64,000 bases of DNA from Cryptomeria japonica (GCF_030272615.1 NC_081413.1:563828010-563892009), one strand, 5' to 3'. Counted from the first letter of the stretch, positions 12,151-22,281 are shown. A program made the numbers and translations. Notes: generated by a model from the letters alone, not told the origin.

Positions 12151-12687
12151 AACCCATGTGTAGTATGGATTTTGAGTGGGGGAATGGGTTGGGTAGTCTG
12201 GAATGTGAGGGTAAAAACACCTCTGGCATGGATTTTGACCCTTTAACCCTTGGAATAAGGATTTCCCTTAGGATTTTATCATTTTAACCACTCAAAATCA
12301 CTTAGAAACATTAAATTTAGACTGGACTTAGGCAAATTTTCCAAAAATATGAGCGAAACGCTAGGAAAATATTGGAATAAAGTGCGAAACCAACTTAAAT
12401 AATACCTTAGGAGTGAGAAAACAACTCCAAAAGGTTTGTGAATACCTTGGCACTTTAAAATCGCTGATGTGTGTTTTTAAAAACACATTAACGTTCAAAA
12501 GGTCAAACACTTAGACAAAACTTAGGATCATTAAAATATCAATTTTTTTGCAATGTGATCCTAACACTTCAAAAACCCTAGACGACAGTAGGCAAACACT
12601 AGGAAACTAGGCAAAACTTCCACTCTAAAAAGCAAAAAGTGGGGGGTCCCCATATTCAATGGGGCGATGTGTGAAGACGTCACAACA

Positions 12688-13719
12688 GGACCTCACTTTC
12701 AAATGCATGATGTACAATTGATTTTATTCTCTCAGAAAAATGTTGATGTGGTCTCCAACTAGCTTTATTCTATTGCATTGTGTTGCTCCTTTGCATTGTG
12801 GTTTTGAATGTGGACCCCACTTTCATTTCTATGATGCTTGATGACTTTGTTGTTTCTAGGAGTAACTATCGATATGATATCCAGTTGGACAATATTATAC
12901 ATGGAAATGGACACATGGCAGATTTTTATTGTATTTCGGAGGCTCTTTGTATCATGGTTTTGAATGTGGACCCTATTTTCACTCCTATGATGTGTGATGG
13001 GAATAAAAGGTGAAATGCTACCATCTATGTTGGCTTAATTGTCATGGCTTGTGGTAAAATGTGATGATATTATTAGGCCACCAGTTTGTCACCCCAACAT
13101 GCAATGGTCCTATTGGTTGACGCGTACGTCTCTTCAATGGCACCAAGTCTAGTGATAGGAACATAAATTTGACATTTGGAGGTTCATTTCCATTGCTATA
13201 TCTAGATGTGTTCACCTAGTTGCCCCAACAACTTTGAGTTCACCATTAATGAGGATAATTTGTAGATTAAAGAAAGGCCTCTGTACATGCCCTACGAGTT
13301 CAACTAGATGTCAGGTTGTGATTGCAGGCACGATCCATGTAGAAAAAATCCTCAAAGGGTATAGCTGTCCATCGTAGAGTACCAATCAAAAGATTTTCAA
13401 GTCCAGTGTTAACTTCAAAGTCCTCCTTTAGGATATTAAGGACCAAAATTTTTTCATTCAAAGGGGTTGGATAATTGAGAAAGAAAAAGAGAGAAAGAGC
13501 AAAAGGGAAGTCTACATCCTCCATTGTGTTATTAAGGACATTGTGCATGGATGAGGTTCATGTCAAGGTAAGTGTTTAGTTTTGTGGTGACATCTATATA
13601 GGGTAGTGGGGAGATGAATCTCTAACCCTTGGGACACTTCCTTAGGTGTGAAGATACGGTCAGTGATGTCCCACCATTGTCTCTTGTGTCTCCTATGACA
13701 AAACGAAAATCCTAAAAAT
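12688..13719. other. Right-hand continuation of the tandem-repeat tract; no gene
   Basis: The repeat tract interrupted by LTR-A continues (gaatgtggaccccactttc near 12805, a further variant near 12965). An 82-codon minus-strand frame at 13300-13548 has no domain I recognise. The copia 3' LTR starts at 13720. Confidence 0.5.
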
Positions 13720-14258
13720 TGTTAAGTTTAATTAAATTATGTGATCAAGAAGCTAGAACAGATGAAAGGTATAGTCTGGAATTTACTTCGAACTGCAGTA
13801 GTGCGAATGAAGGAAGCACAACACTTCATGTTAGAGAAAAATCATAGTTCATCCATTGATTGTGAAGGGAAGAGATATCGCACCATAGTGATATCGAGAG
13901 ATATGGTTCAACAATGAATATCAAGTCTCATGATACTCACCATAACTGAGAGTTATCAAGTAAGGTATGTGCACTGGCATCAAGTCACATGATGCCTACC
14001 ATACTGATAATGATTCATGGCATGCCCACGGATATTATGTCCATAATATTCACCATGAAGATCTCTATCATAATTATGGTTTATTTAATGATACCAACCA
14101 ACTAATATCTACCATAATGTCTCAGAGATATATACTATCATGACATGTCCACATATATCAAGTCACATGATATCCATCAAGATAGATAAATTGATAATTG
14201 TAAAATTGCCACCTTACAATATCAATTGAAACAAGTGTTCATTATTGAAAAGTCGTCA
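13720..14258 (-). repeat. 3' LTR of copia-1
   Basis: On the minus strand it would run from TGACGACTTTTC (14258) to ACTTAACA (13720). The purine-rich run attgaaggg directly upstream is the candidate polypurine tract. The inner border is less certain because the 5' LTR is truncated and cannot confirm it. Confidence 0.55.
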
Positions 14259-14384
14259 CCCTTCAATAATGTTCACAGGAGGGTCCATGAAGTCATGGAG
14301 TCACACACATGACAAATAAAAGAGTTAACACATTAAACATCTTAAATATATTAGTATATTAGAATAAATGAGACTATCTCAAAA

Positions 14385-16146
14385 TTAAATAACATTTTCA
14401 ACCATACCAAGTTTATCTCTAAAGTGTTCAATCTTGATCTTGGAGAGAGGCTTGGTAAGAATGTCTGCAATCTGATCACCTATACTAATATAATTCAGTC
14501 GGATCACATTCCTTTCCACCATATCTCAAACATAGTGATAAGGAATCTCAATGTGTTTAGACCTGTCATGAAATGCTGGATTCATTGAAAGCTTGATGCA
14601 ACTCTGATTGTCACAATAGATGACAGTAGGATTTAAGGGCTGACCAAACAGTCCTACAAGCAATTTTCGGAGCCATACTGCTTCTCTTGCTCCCATGGAG
14701 GCTGCAATGTATTCAGCTTCTGTAGAACTCTGAGCAAGTGAAGACTGTTTTCTACATATCCATGAGATCATTCCTGATCCTAAATTGAACTGATGTGCTT
14801 TTCCTGTCAACTATGCTTCCAGCCCAATCAGAATCAGTGAATCCATGTAGGTCAAGGTCTACATGTTTATATTTTAGACCAAAACCAATAGTTCCTCGAA
14901 GATATCTCAGAATATGTTTTACAACAACAAGATGTATTTCCCTAGGTTCACACATGAACTGACTTAGTGTATTAATAGCATAACATATATCAGGTCTTGT
15001 GTTTACCAAATACATCAGAGATCCAATAATTTGTCTGTAGAGGGTAGGATCTGTAAGCTCTGATTCTGCAACTGCTTCCTTTAACTTGTGCAGATTTGTC
15101 TCCAGAGGTGTGGTCATGGATCTACAATCCATCATTCTAAATCTCTTGAGTATATCAATGGTGTATTTTCCTTGATTAAGGATTATACCATCTGCCTCCT
15201 GCCAAACTTCCAATCCAAGGAAGTAGTGAAGAATTCCTAAATCCTTCATATCAAACTCAGAGGCTAATTCTTTCTTACATCGAGAAATACGATTATCCTC
15301 TCCTGTGATTAGTAGATCATCAACATAAAGAATAAGAATTAATAATTCACCATTGATTACTTTGTAGTAGAGATTTGGATCTGCTTCATTTTTGGAAAAC
15401 CCTAATTCAAAGAGATAGTGATCAATTCTTTCATACGATGCTCTGGGGGCCTGTTTCAGTCCATATAGGGATTTCTTTAATCTGTAGACATGTGATTCAG
15501 CCCTATGAATCACAAAACCTTCAGGTTGCTCCAAATAAACTTCTTCTTCAATCTTACCATTCAGAAAAGTAGTCTTAACATCGATTTGATGGACTTTCCA
15601 TCCTTTAGATGCTACAATAGGCAAAACTGCTCGGACAGAAGTGTATTTGGCAACAGGAGCGAATGTCTCTTCATAGTCAATACCTTCTTTCTGTGAGAAA
15701 CCTCTGGCAACAAACCTTGCTTTGTGCTTCTCAATGCTGCCATCTACTGCATGTTTGATTTTGAAGAGCCATTTAGAAGATACCACAGATTTGCCTTTAG
15801 GCCTAAGCACAATATCCCAGACATCATTTTTCAGAATTGACTGATACTCTTCTGACATAGCATCTTTCCAAACTTGATGCTTGAGAGCATCTCCAACACA
15901 GGAAGGTTCTGCATCAACGGTCTCACTCATCAAGGCATCATAACTGGAAAATAGGCTAGGTCTCTTACTTTCTCTGAAGGTCCCCTTTGGAGCAGCATAA
16001 TTTTCAGCTTCTTGAAACATCTTTTTAGCCCAAAGTGGTGTCTTCCTAGTTTCGGGATAATGTTCTTCTAAAGGTAATTCTTGAACTTCATGCTCAGCGT
16101 TTTCAGGGGTCTCCCTCTGAATCTTAGGGGTGGGATCCTCATCCAT
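14385..16146 (-). pseudogene. copia-1 reverse transcriptase-RNase H
   Basis: The frame from 16146 encodes the linker and RT. Features seen are WLFKIKHAVDGS, RFVARGFSQ, the DVKTTFLNGKIEEEVYLEQ core, LYGLKQAPRA, the catalytic YVDDLL block and the C-terminal MYLVNTRPDICYA. Near 14800 the frame changes and RNase H continues in another frame: the STEAEY motif, the YCDNQSCIKL motif, then HIEIPYHYV. A TGA interrupts at about 14525, after which the expected ADILTKPLS end follows to a TAA at 14385. The TGA fits a C-to-T change in an Arg codon. RT itself looks complete, so the damage is one frameshift plus one stop. Confidence 0.9.
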
Positions 16147-16242
16147 GCTTGTAGGAGGATCTTGGTGTTCTAATTCATTAGAGCTTTTGGACCTCCTGAA
16201 TGCTATGTCTTCTTCAAAGATGACATCTCTGCTTAGTTCAAT

Positions 16243-17010
16243 TTACCTTTGTCCAAGTATGTATACTCTATAAGCCTTAGAGGTTTCACTGTACCCAACA
16301 AATAACCTTTTCTTTCTAGAAGGTTCTAATTTTGATCTCTTTTCTTTGGGAACATGAATATAGACTAGACACCCAAAGATCCAGAGATGACTTATTTCAG
16401 GTTTGTTACCAGTAAAGGCTTCTTTAGGGGTTTTATTATCAAGAAGAGAATGAGGACATCTATTTTGAATGTACACAACTGTCCTAGATGCTTCAACCCA
16501 AAATGAGGTTTCTATATTCTAGTCAAACAACATAGCCCTAACAACTTCTACTATAGTCCTATTCTATCTTTTAGCTACCCCATTTTGTTGTGGGTTATAA
16601 GGTACAGTTAACTCCCTCTTAATCCCAACATTTATACAATAATCTTTAAACATATCAGAAGTGTATTCCCCCCCATTGTCTGTTCTTAAGGTTATGATTT
16701 TCTTACCTGTCATGTTTTCTGCAAGAGCTTTGAATTCCTTAAATTTAGAAAGGATTTCTTCAGACTCTTTGTACCTCAGAAAATAGATCCAAGTCTTCCT
16801 AGAATAATCATCTACAAATATTACATAATATAAAAAACCTCCTAAGGAGGGTACAGACATGGGTCCACATAGATCAGAATGAGCTAATTCTAATACATTT
16901 TTGGATTTACTGTTGCTAGAATTGAAAGACCCTTTAGTATTCTTTCCCAAGGCACACCCCTTGCATGCTCCTTCAGAACTGCGGCTTAGCTTGGGTAAGC
17001 CAATCACCAT
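16243..17010 (-). pseudogene. copia-1 integrase (GAG-pre-integrase plus core)
   Basis: From 17010 the frame shows the zinc-finger tail CKGCALGK, then the rve core: the first Asp in LAHSDLCGPM, the second in LRTDNGGEY, and PYNPQQNGVAKR. In copia elements the last motif normally reads NGVAER, with E the third catalytic residue. Here K replaces that E and the next codon is a stop. The frame resumes at about 16476 with a tail containing KTPKEAFTGNKPEISHL and continues towards RT. It is inactive as it stands. Confidence 0.85.
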
Positions 17011-17061
17011 CTTCTCTATTTTAGGTAGGGCATGGAAATGAAGGTGCCCTAATCTTTTGTG

Positions 17062-17475
17062 TCAAAGTTCATTCGAATTTGGAGTCTCATGAATCAAGGC
17101 TTGAGGTGGAGTGGTGCAAAGTCTGTAGAAGCTCCCTTGTCTTACTCCAATGGTGTGGGCTTTCTTGATGGTAGAGTTCTTTGGCCAAGCAAGTACCTTT
17201 CCTTCCATAAAGGTTAATATGTAACCCTTATCTTCAAGTGCAGAAACTGAGACAAGGTTTCTCTTTATACCAGGTACAAATAGAACTCCAGTCGGCTGTA
17301 GGGATATGCCTGACTTTAGGTTGAAATTGCAGGTTCCTATTCCCATAACTGGATAATTTGAGTCATCACCAATTGCCACTTCTTCATTTGAATTTTCCAC
17401 GTGTATCTAGGTGCTCACGAAATCCAGTGATGTGTCGAGATGCTCTGCTGTCAATCACCCATGTGTTGGAACTGG
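17062..17475 (-). pseudogene. copia-1 aspartic protease
   Basis: The active-site block lies near 17425-17470 and reads NTWVIDSRASRHITG, where the family has DSG; Arg replaces the active-site Gly. A frame change follows, then the second half (17400-17062) with GIGTCNFNLKSG, LFVPGIKRNLVSVSAL and the GVRQGSFYRL segment that begins GAG-pre-integrase. Both the motif change and the frame change argue against activity. Confidence 0.8.
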
Positions 17476-17482
17476 AGGTGAC

Positions 17483-18340
17483 TTAACTAGAGAGGGTTGA
17501 GTAGAAGACTAGTCTCTCGGAATCACTCCCTTTCTTGACTTCTACCATTGAAGCATGTTGCTTGATCTTGTCTGGACACTTCATTGCATAGTGCCCATAT
17601 TGGTCACATCTGAAACACTGTACTTCAGAAATGTCTCTCGTCTTCTTTGAAGACCTCTTTCCATTTGAGCCGTTGTGCCTTTTTCTCTTAATGTTCTTCT
17701 TCTTTCCTTTCTTGTGGGAATTTGAGTTTAGAACTTGAATGTCCTCATTGCCATTGTTTTGTTTTATTCCTCTTATGACAAGCCGAGATTCCTCTTGATT
17801 ACAATCGGTTTTCAATCTATCAAACTTAGGAAATTTAGAACGAGCATTGATTCCTTGAATGAACGATTCCCATGAGGTAGGAAGTCCATTTAGGGCCATC
17901 ATAGCAAGTTCTTTGTTGTCTACTAGATGTCCAATAGTGGATAGTTGACCCCTAAGCTCAGTGATCCTCAAGAAATAGGATGTAACTGTCTCTCCTTTAT
18001 TCATCTTTATATGGTGTAGTTGATTCTTCAAGGTGAGAGCCCTGCTAGTGTTGTTGATTTCATAAATGTCAGCTAGGGCTTTGAACATCTGAAAGGTCAT
18101 CTCATATTTATAAATAACTGGCACAATGTGATCTCTCACTGAATCCACAATTATCTTAAGAGCCTTCTCACTATCCTTGCTCCACTGAATTTTCTCCGTA
18201 TCATTAGAGGGTTCAGGAATTTCACTTTTGACATGGGAGTCAATTTTATTTTCTTTCAAAACAAGCATGATCCTGAATTTCCAAGATACAAAATTTGATG
18301 CTCCATCTAGTCGATCTTCAAACCTAACTCCGGTTGCCAT
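17483..18340 (-). CDS. copia-1 gag polyprotein (capsid and zinc knuckle)
   Basis: A 285-codon frame opens 98 bp inside the PBS, as usual for copia. It has the UBN2-type capsid region (FVSWKFRIMLVLKE early, LHHIKMNKGETVTSYFLRI in the middle, ALNGLPTSWESFI after it), a basic stretch rich in Lys/Arg, and one CCHC zinc knuckle, CFRCDQYGHYAMKC, near residue 242. It stops before protease, where the family normally reads through. Alone of the copia-1 genes it is uninterrupted. Confidence 0.88.
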   Translation of the reverse strand: MATGVRFEDRLDGASNFVSWKFRIMLVLKENKIDSHVKSEIPEPSNDTEKIQWSKDSEKALKIIVDSVRDHIVPVIYKYEMTFQMFKALADIYEINNTSRALTLKNQLHHIKMNKGETVTSYFLRITELRGQLSTIGHLVDNKELAMMALNGLPTSWESFIQGINARSKFPKFDRLKTDCNQEESRLVIRGIKQNNGNEDIQVLNSNSHKKGKKKNIKRKRHNGSNGKRSSKKTRDISEVQCFRCDQYGHYAMKCPDKIKQHASMVEVKKGSDSERLVFYSTLSS

Positions 18341-18437
18341 TAGGATTATAGGAATGTGATCTACTAAGAGCCGGGTGAATGTCTATCTGATCGTTACAGA
18401 ATTTAATTTGATCTTCCTTAACTTAGCTCTAATACCA

Positions 18438-18544
18438 TGTTAAGTTTAATTAAATTTTGTGATCAAGAGGCTAGAACAGATGAAAGGTATAGTCTGGAAT
18501 TTACTTCGAACTGCAGTAGTGCGAATGAAGGAAGCACATCACTT
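18438..18544 (-). repeat. Truncated 5' LTR of copia-1
   Basis: 107 bp match the end of the 3' LTR with about four differences, then similarity ends abruptly. The adjoining PBS (complement of ctctaatacca at 18425-18437) fixes this as the 5' side. Confidence 0.85.
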
Positions 18545-18606
18545 ATTAATTTCGGTATTGTCATCCTCCCCGTTGGATGCATGTTATATATCTAAGTGAA
18601 TGAGAG

Positions 18607-18665
18607 GGTACGTAGAGAAGAGATATGTCTTCCCACATGGGAAGACACATCTCTTCCTACGTACC
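18607..18665. repeat. 59-bp near-perfect palindrome
   Basis: Arms ggtacgtagagaagagatat... and ...atctcttcctacgtacc pair over about 28 of 29 positions with a 2-3 base loop around cacat. It lies just beyond the truncated copia-1 LTR. It may be a miniature inverted-repeat relic or a promoter palindrome. Confidence 0.85.
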
Positions 18666-20158
18666 ACTTTTAATATGACTGCACATTAACAAAACAAATT
18701 ATTTGCTTGACCGATCACGATTTATGATAAATCATTTGATCTCAGCCCGATGACAAGAAGTGGTGTGACCGGTGGCAAACACCCTAATTCGATATTTATT
18801 TATAGTTTATTGTTAACGTAGATACCACTATGTTAACATATAATTAATTCATGTATCGGAAATGGTACGACAGACAAGAATTAACAAAAAATAACCCATA
18901 AAATTGAAAACAAAGGAGTTGGGAAAAGGGAAAACTGAAAATCACCACATGCAAGGGCAGTTTACACTTTACTGTCAATTTTTTTGAAGCCGACACATTT
19001 AGAGTTTGGAGCTACAAGTATTATTTTACTCCTTGCTAGTGGTGAGTTATAGTTACAACCATGGGTATAGCTTGCAACCAAATAAAAATAATACAACTGT
19101 TTGATGCCTTAAACAAATGGCCCAAATTTGATTCTCACCATGATCGATTACTGTCTTCAAGCGATGACCTAGAATTTCTTCTTACCATGTTTGGTGGTTA
19201 TAGTAGATGGCCAAAGTATTGGGTAGTTTGATCTACTAACAGACCAAAGTTTAGACTTTGTGTCTTTACTTTAAAGTTTAAACTAATAACTTAAATTCAT
19301 TCTTCACCGTGGTCGATGGTTGTGATAGATTACCAAAGCCTTAGGTGAATAATTTTCAAAATACTTGGTGATTATTTCCTAATGTTAGAAAAAAATGCAT
19401 AAATCACACAAAAATGAAAATTTCAAATCTAGAAGCATGCACAAATAATTACTCCTTTAAATATGTTTTCCATTCCTTAATAAGACTTAGAAGGCAACCT
19501 CCACAACTGATACAACCATAAATACATTCATTTTTTGGGAGCTATACATATTTGACACAAACCAATTTGAAAAAATGGTAAAGACTATATGGTGTGCCAA
19601 AACAAACCATAGTCTACTTAAAAGCTTGCATATGCAACTATAATGGATTGTGAAAAATCAGTGCTTGTCAAGAAGAAATTTCGGAGTATCTCCCATTCCT
19701 ATGCTGCTGCAAGTATCATAGTATCTCTGAGTTTCTTCATTAAATTGAACTCTCACATGCATACTAAGAAACACAAGTATAATGAAACTTGCTCCAATAA
19801 AGTGGAGGTTCATATACTCGCATATTTATTAAAATAAAAAATTATTATGTATTAAATCAATACCTGGACATCCTGAGGACAACCTTGACCTTTGAGGAAA
19901 TAAGGTCGAAAGTTGCAAATTTATAGTAATGAATTCATAAAGCTTGTTTGAATAATATAACTTTGAATATCCAATTGCTTTGTTTTGCTAAGCATGAATT
20001 AATAAAATTGAAGGTAGTCAACAAGAATGCCTCAGCTTGCTCCCTAGCAATCGTTCCAGAAAATTGTACTTCCTTGTAAAATTGTTTGATTTAGAATTAT
20101 CTGCGTGTCCGTATAACGTTACTCTCTTTTGTAATAACTGGTAGAACTATTAGACATT
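18666..20158. other. No gene or element recognised
   Basis: AT-rich sequence. Open frames are short and have no domains, and I saw no LTR ends. Confidence 0.5.
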
Positions 20159-20216
20159 TGTTGTGTTGGTGTTGGAAATAAGCCACACCCGGACCGACGA
20201 TGGACTGGTCCAAGAG

Positions 20217-20288
20217 GGGCCAGTAGCTCAGTGGTAGAACAGTCTAGCAGCATATGGAAGGTCCTAGGTTTGAGTCCTAGCTGGTCCA
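20217..20288 (+). other. tRNA-like cloverleaf in the 5' LTR of TRIM-1
   Basis: The 72 nt fold as a tRNA: a 7-bp acceptor stem (GGGCCAG with CTGGTCC, one G-U pair), a D stem GCTC with one mismatch in this copy, a loop AGTGGTA, a 4-bp anticodon-type stem with an 8-nt loop, a 5-bp T stem (CTAGG/CCTAG) and discriminator A. Box A (TAGCTCAGTGG) fits the Pol III consensus. Box B reads GGTTTGAGTCC, one base off. The anticodon loop is not canonical, so it is a tRNA-derived module and not a working tRNA gene. Confidence 0.85.
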
Positions 20289-20414
20289 TGTCTCTACATG
20301 GTATCAGAGCTAGGTCCAAGCTAGGAGCCCAAGCACATGAGAGGTGTGGCTTAAGGGGGGGTGTTGGTGTTGGAAATAAGCCACACCCGGACCGACGATG
20401 GACTGGTCCAAGAG

Positions 20415-20486
20415 GGGCCAGTAGCTCAATGGTAGAGCAGTCCAGCAACATATGGAAGGTCCTAGGTTCGAGTCCTAGCTGGTCCA
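20415..20486 (+). other. tRNA-like cloverleaf in the 3' LTR of TRIM-1
   Basis: Same module as in the 5' LTR, better preserved: the D stem GCTC/GAGC is fully paired and box B is the exact consensus GGTTCGAGTCC. The acceptor and T stems are intact. The anticodon loop still has eight bases (GCAACATA), so no anticodon can be named. A TTTT run at 20514-20517, outside the element, could end a Pol III transcript. Confidence 0.87.
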
Positions 20487-20824
20487 TGTCTCAACATGTT
20501 GAATTTGAACAATTATTTTGGACATTGAATATTGCATCTTGCTACCAAACCTAATAATTTTGTATTTTTTTGGTTTAGAATATCAGGGGGGAGAAAACAA
20601 GGCTTGTACCCATTGTGAAAGTATTGCGATTGTGTTCAAGGACTGAATATTACAAATAGAACGACCACCATCGAATGTAAGCTTTGCAAAACATCATGGC
20701 AAGGTACTTACACGAGGGCGAGGGCTCATTTCCTTCACATACTTGGAAAAGGTGTTGATCCTTGTCCAATTGAGGTAGAACGATATGATGCTATGAGGGA
20801 TCTTGAAAGGGTTGATGGGAAAGT

Positions 20825-21169
20825 TGTTGACTTGGTGGTCAACACCTCCTTGGAGACTGGCTTAATCGCCTCCCATGGGTCAAGTCAAAACTGGCTTTTG
20901 TATTAGGTGTTGATAGTTTGAGCTTTTGGCGCAATGACAAACAACTCCAACAATTGGTATCAATGCCTTGGGTCATGGGTTCGAATCTCCCTTCAGTGGG
21001 TGGTAAAGGCTCAATCGGTGCCGAGGGGGACATTGTTGACTTGATGGTCAACACCTCCTTGGAGACTCATGACATGGCTTAATCGCCTCCCGTGGGTCAG
21101 GTTAAATCTGGTGTTTGTATTGGGCGTTGATAGATCGAGCTTTTGGCGCGATGACAAACAATTCCAACA
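20825..21169 (+). mobile_element. TRIM-2: second miniature LTR element (345 bp)
   Basis: Direct repeats at 20825-20952 (128 bp) and 21034-21169 (136 bp) start TGTTGACTTG and end CCAACA. The second has a short extra segment (catgacatgg region). The target duplication aaagt is perfect (20820-20824 and 21170-21174). The PBS-like TGGTATCAATGCC follows the first repeat after two bases, and the purine run gccgaggggga precedes the second. The internal region is only 81 bp. It interrupts hAT-3 and lies 328 bp from TRIM-1, to which its sequence is unrelated apart from the common ends. Confidence 0.92.
20921..20993 (+). promoter_or_regulatory. Possible split Pol III promoter in TRIM-2
   Basis: A box A-like TGGCGCAATGA lies at the end of the 5' LTR. 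A box B-like GGTTCGAATCTCC lies in the internal region, about 45 bp downstream and on the other side of the PBS. The spacing suits a tRNA-type promoter. No full cloverleaf is evident. Confidence 0.4.
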
Positions 21170-21566
21170 AAAGTTTCTAATTTGAGCTCTTATGCTTCAA
21201 CAACAAGGACAATTGTTGCAACTCAAAATCAAAATAGATAGTTAGAGGTTGATGTGTCTTCTAGAGATGTTCATGTGATAGAAAAAGATGTAGCAGCAGA
21301 GTATTCTTGTAAGAGATCACACATTGGTAGCTCAAACCTCATTGGAAGATTATTTGATGTGCAAGGTCGAGAAGTGGTTGATGCAGTGATTGCACATATA
21401 CATTTTTGCCAATGGAATACCTTTTAATGTTGCTTTCTCACCTTTCTATAGAGAGATGGTCTAAGCTATCAATAATTGACCAACTGGGTATGAACCACCT
21501 CGGTATGAAAAGATTTGCACTACTCCAATTGATAAAGAAAAAGTTCTATTAGAGCAACAAACTGTG

Positions 21567-22086
21567 TAGTCGGGAGTTTTGTTGTAGTTAATAAATAATG
21601 TTTTGTTAAGTAATAATGTTATAGCTGGCTATGTAATGACATTTGTTTCCAAGTAGTTGTTGGTGGTTCCCAACGATTGGTAATCTTAGCCAATCATCGG
21701 GTACTATATATGTACTTCATTGTTTCCTCAGAAACTAGTTATGCTTTGTACACATCACATTTTGGAAATAAATGATATATGTTTCCAAGTAGTTGTTGGT
21801 GGTTCCCAGTGGTTGGTAATCTTAACCAACTACCAAGTACTATAGATGTACTTCATTGTTTCCTCAGAAACTAGTCATGCTTTGTTCACATTACATTCTG
21901 GAAGTAAAAGATGACTAGTGTCTGAGGAAACAATGAAGTACATATATAGTACTTGGTAGTTGGTTAAGATTACCAACCATCGGGAACCACCAACAACTGC
22001 TCGAAAACAAATGTCATTATATAGCTAACTATAACATTATTACTTAACAAAACATTATTTATTAACTACAAGGAATCCGCCGACTA
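21567..22086. mobile_element. 520-bp foldback element (Mutator-like MITE)
   Basis: The termini TAGTCGG...CCGACTA begin long inverted arms of about 190 bp that match through ttaataaataatgttttgtt and gttgttggtggttccc. Flanks are caaactgtg and caaactgca, a 9-bp duplication with two changes, the length expected for Mutator-like elements. The left arm also contains a tandem duplication of about 130 bp (phrases near 21640 and 21780), so three copies of the arm sequence exist, two direct and one inverted. It has no coding capacity. It interrupts hAT-3. Confidence 0.85.
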
Positions 22087-22281
22087 CAAACTGCACCAAT
22101 AAAGAGTGTAGTCTACAAAAGGATGCAGTTTTGTGATGGATGGGTAGACAAATGCCATAAATTGTCCACTACTTAATATCATGGTAGCATGCAACAAAGG
22201 GACTTATTTTTTGAAGGCAATAGATTGTTCAAGGCAAGAAAAAATGCAAAGTTTCTTCATTACCTACTATGTGACAACATT

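Larger units (their letters stand above)
7985..12687 (-). mobile_element. Giant solo LTR-A (4.7 kb)
   Basis: The minus-strand element runs from TGTTGTGACGTC (12687) to GCATAAAAAACACATCAACA (7985). It is flanked by ggact (7980-7984) and ggacc (12688-12692), a 5-bp target duplication with one change. There is no second LTR, PBS or pol, so it reads as a solo LTR left by LTR-LTR recombination. It shares both termini and the promoter with LTR-B, -C and -D. Orientation is taken from the TATA at 8804-8809, which leaves about 820 bp of R-U5. Its private repeats are two sets: gtctgaagacaccc-type phrases at about 9900-10830 and ggggaaaatcgat-type units at 11530-12150. Confidence 0.8.
13720..18544 (-). 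mobile_element. Decayed Ty1/copia retrotransposon (copia-1)
   Basis: Minus-strand order is gag, protease, integrase, RT, RNase H, the copia order. The 5' LTR ends AACA at 18438 and is followed by TGGTATTAGAGC, a PBS of the initiator-tRNA-Met type. The LTR start on the 3' side matches over 107 bp (13720-13826 against 18438-18544, about 96% identical). Beyond 18544 the sequences differ, so the 5' LTR is truncated and no outer target duplication can be checked. Several frameshifts, stops and active-site changes make it non-autonomous. Confidence 0.9.
20164..20496 (+). mobile_element. TRIM-1: complete 333-bp miniature LTR element with tRNA-like LTRs
   Basis: Two direct repeats of exactly 135 bp (20164-20298 and 20362-20496) start TGTTGG and end AACA or TACA. 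The 5-bp target duplication tgttg is perfect (20159-20163 and 20497-20501). The first repeat is followed at once by TGGTATCAGAGCTAGG, a PBS of the initiator-tRNA-Met type. The second is preceded by a purine run (aaggggggg) that serves as polypurine tract. Only 63 bp lie between, so it is a terminal-repeat retrotransposon in miniature and must depend on enzymes of another element. The LTRs differ at 6 of 135 positions (five transitions). Each LTR contains a 72-nt tRNA-like cloverleaf. Confidence 0.93.

Noticed and set aside
20217-20486. Two functional nuclear tRNA genes in tandem
   Set aside because: The anticodon loop has eight bases and no clear anticodon, the D stem is mismatched in the first copy, and both lie inside LTRs with flanking duplication.
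20119-20554. Open frames of 107-122 codons on both strands across TRIM-1
   Set aside because: They arise from the two LTR copies and their GC-rich tRNA-like part; both strands are open and the protein repeats once per LTR.
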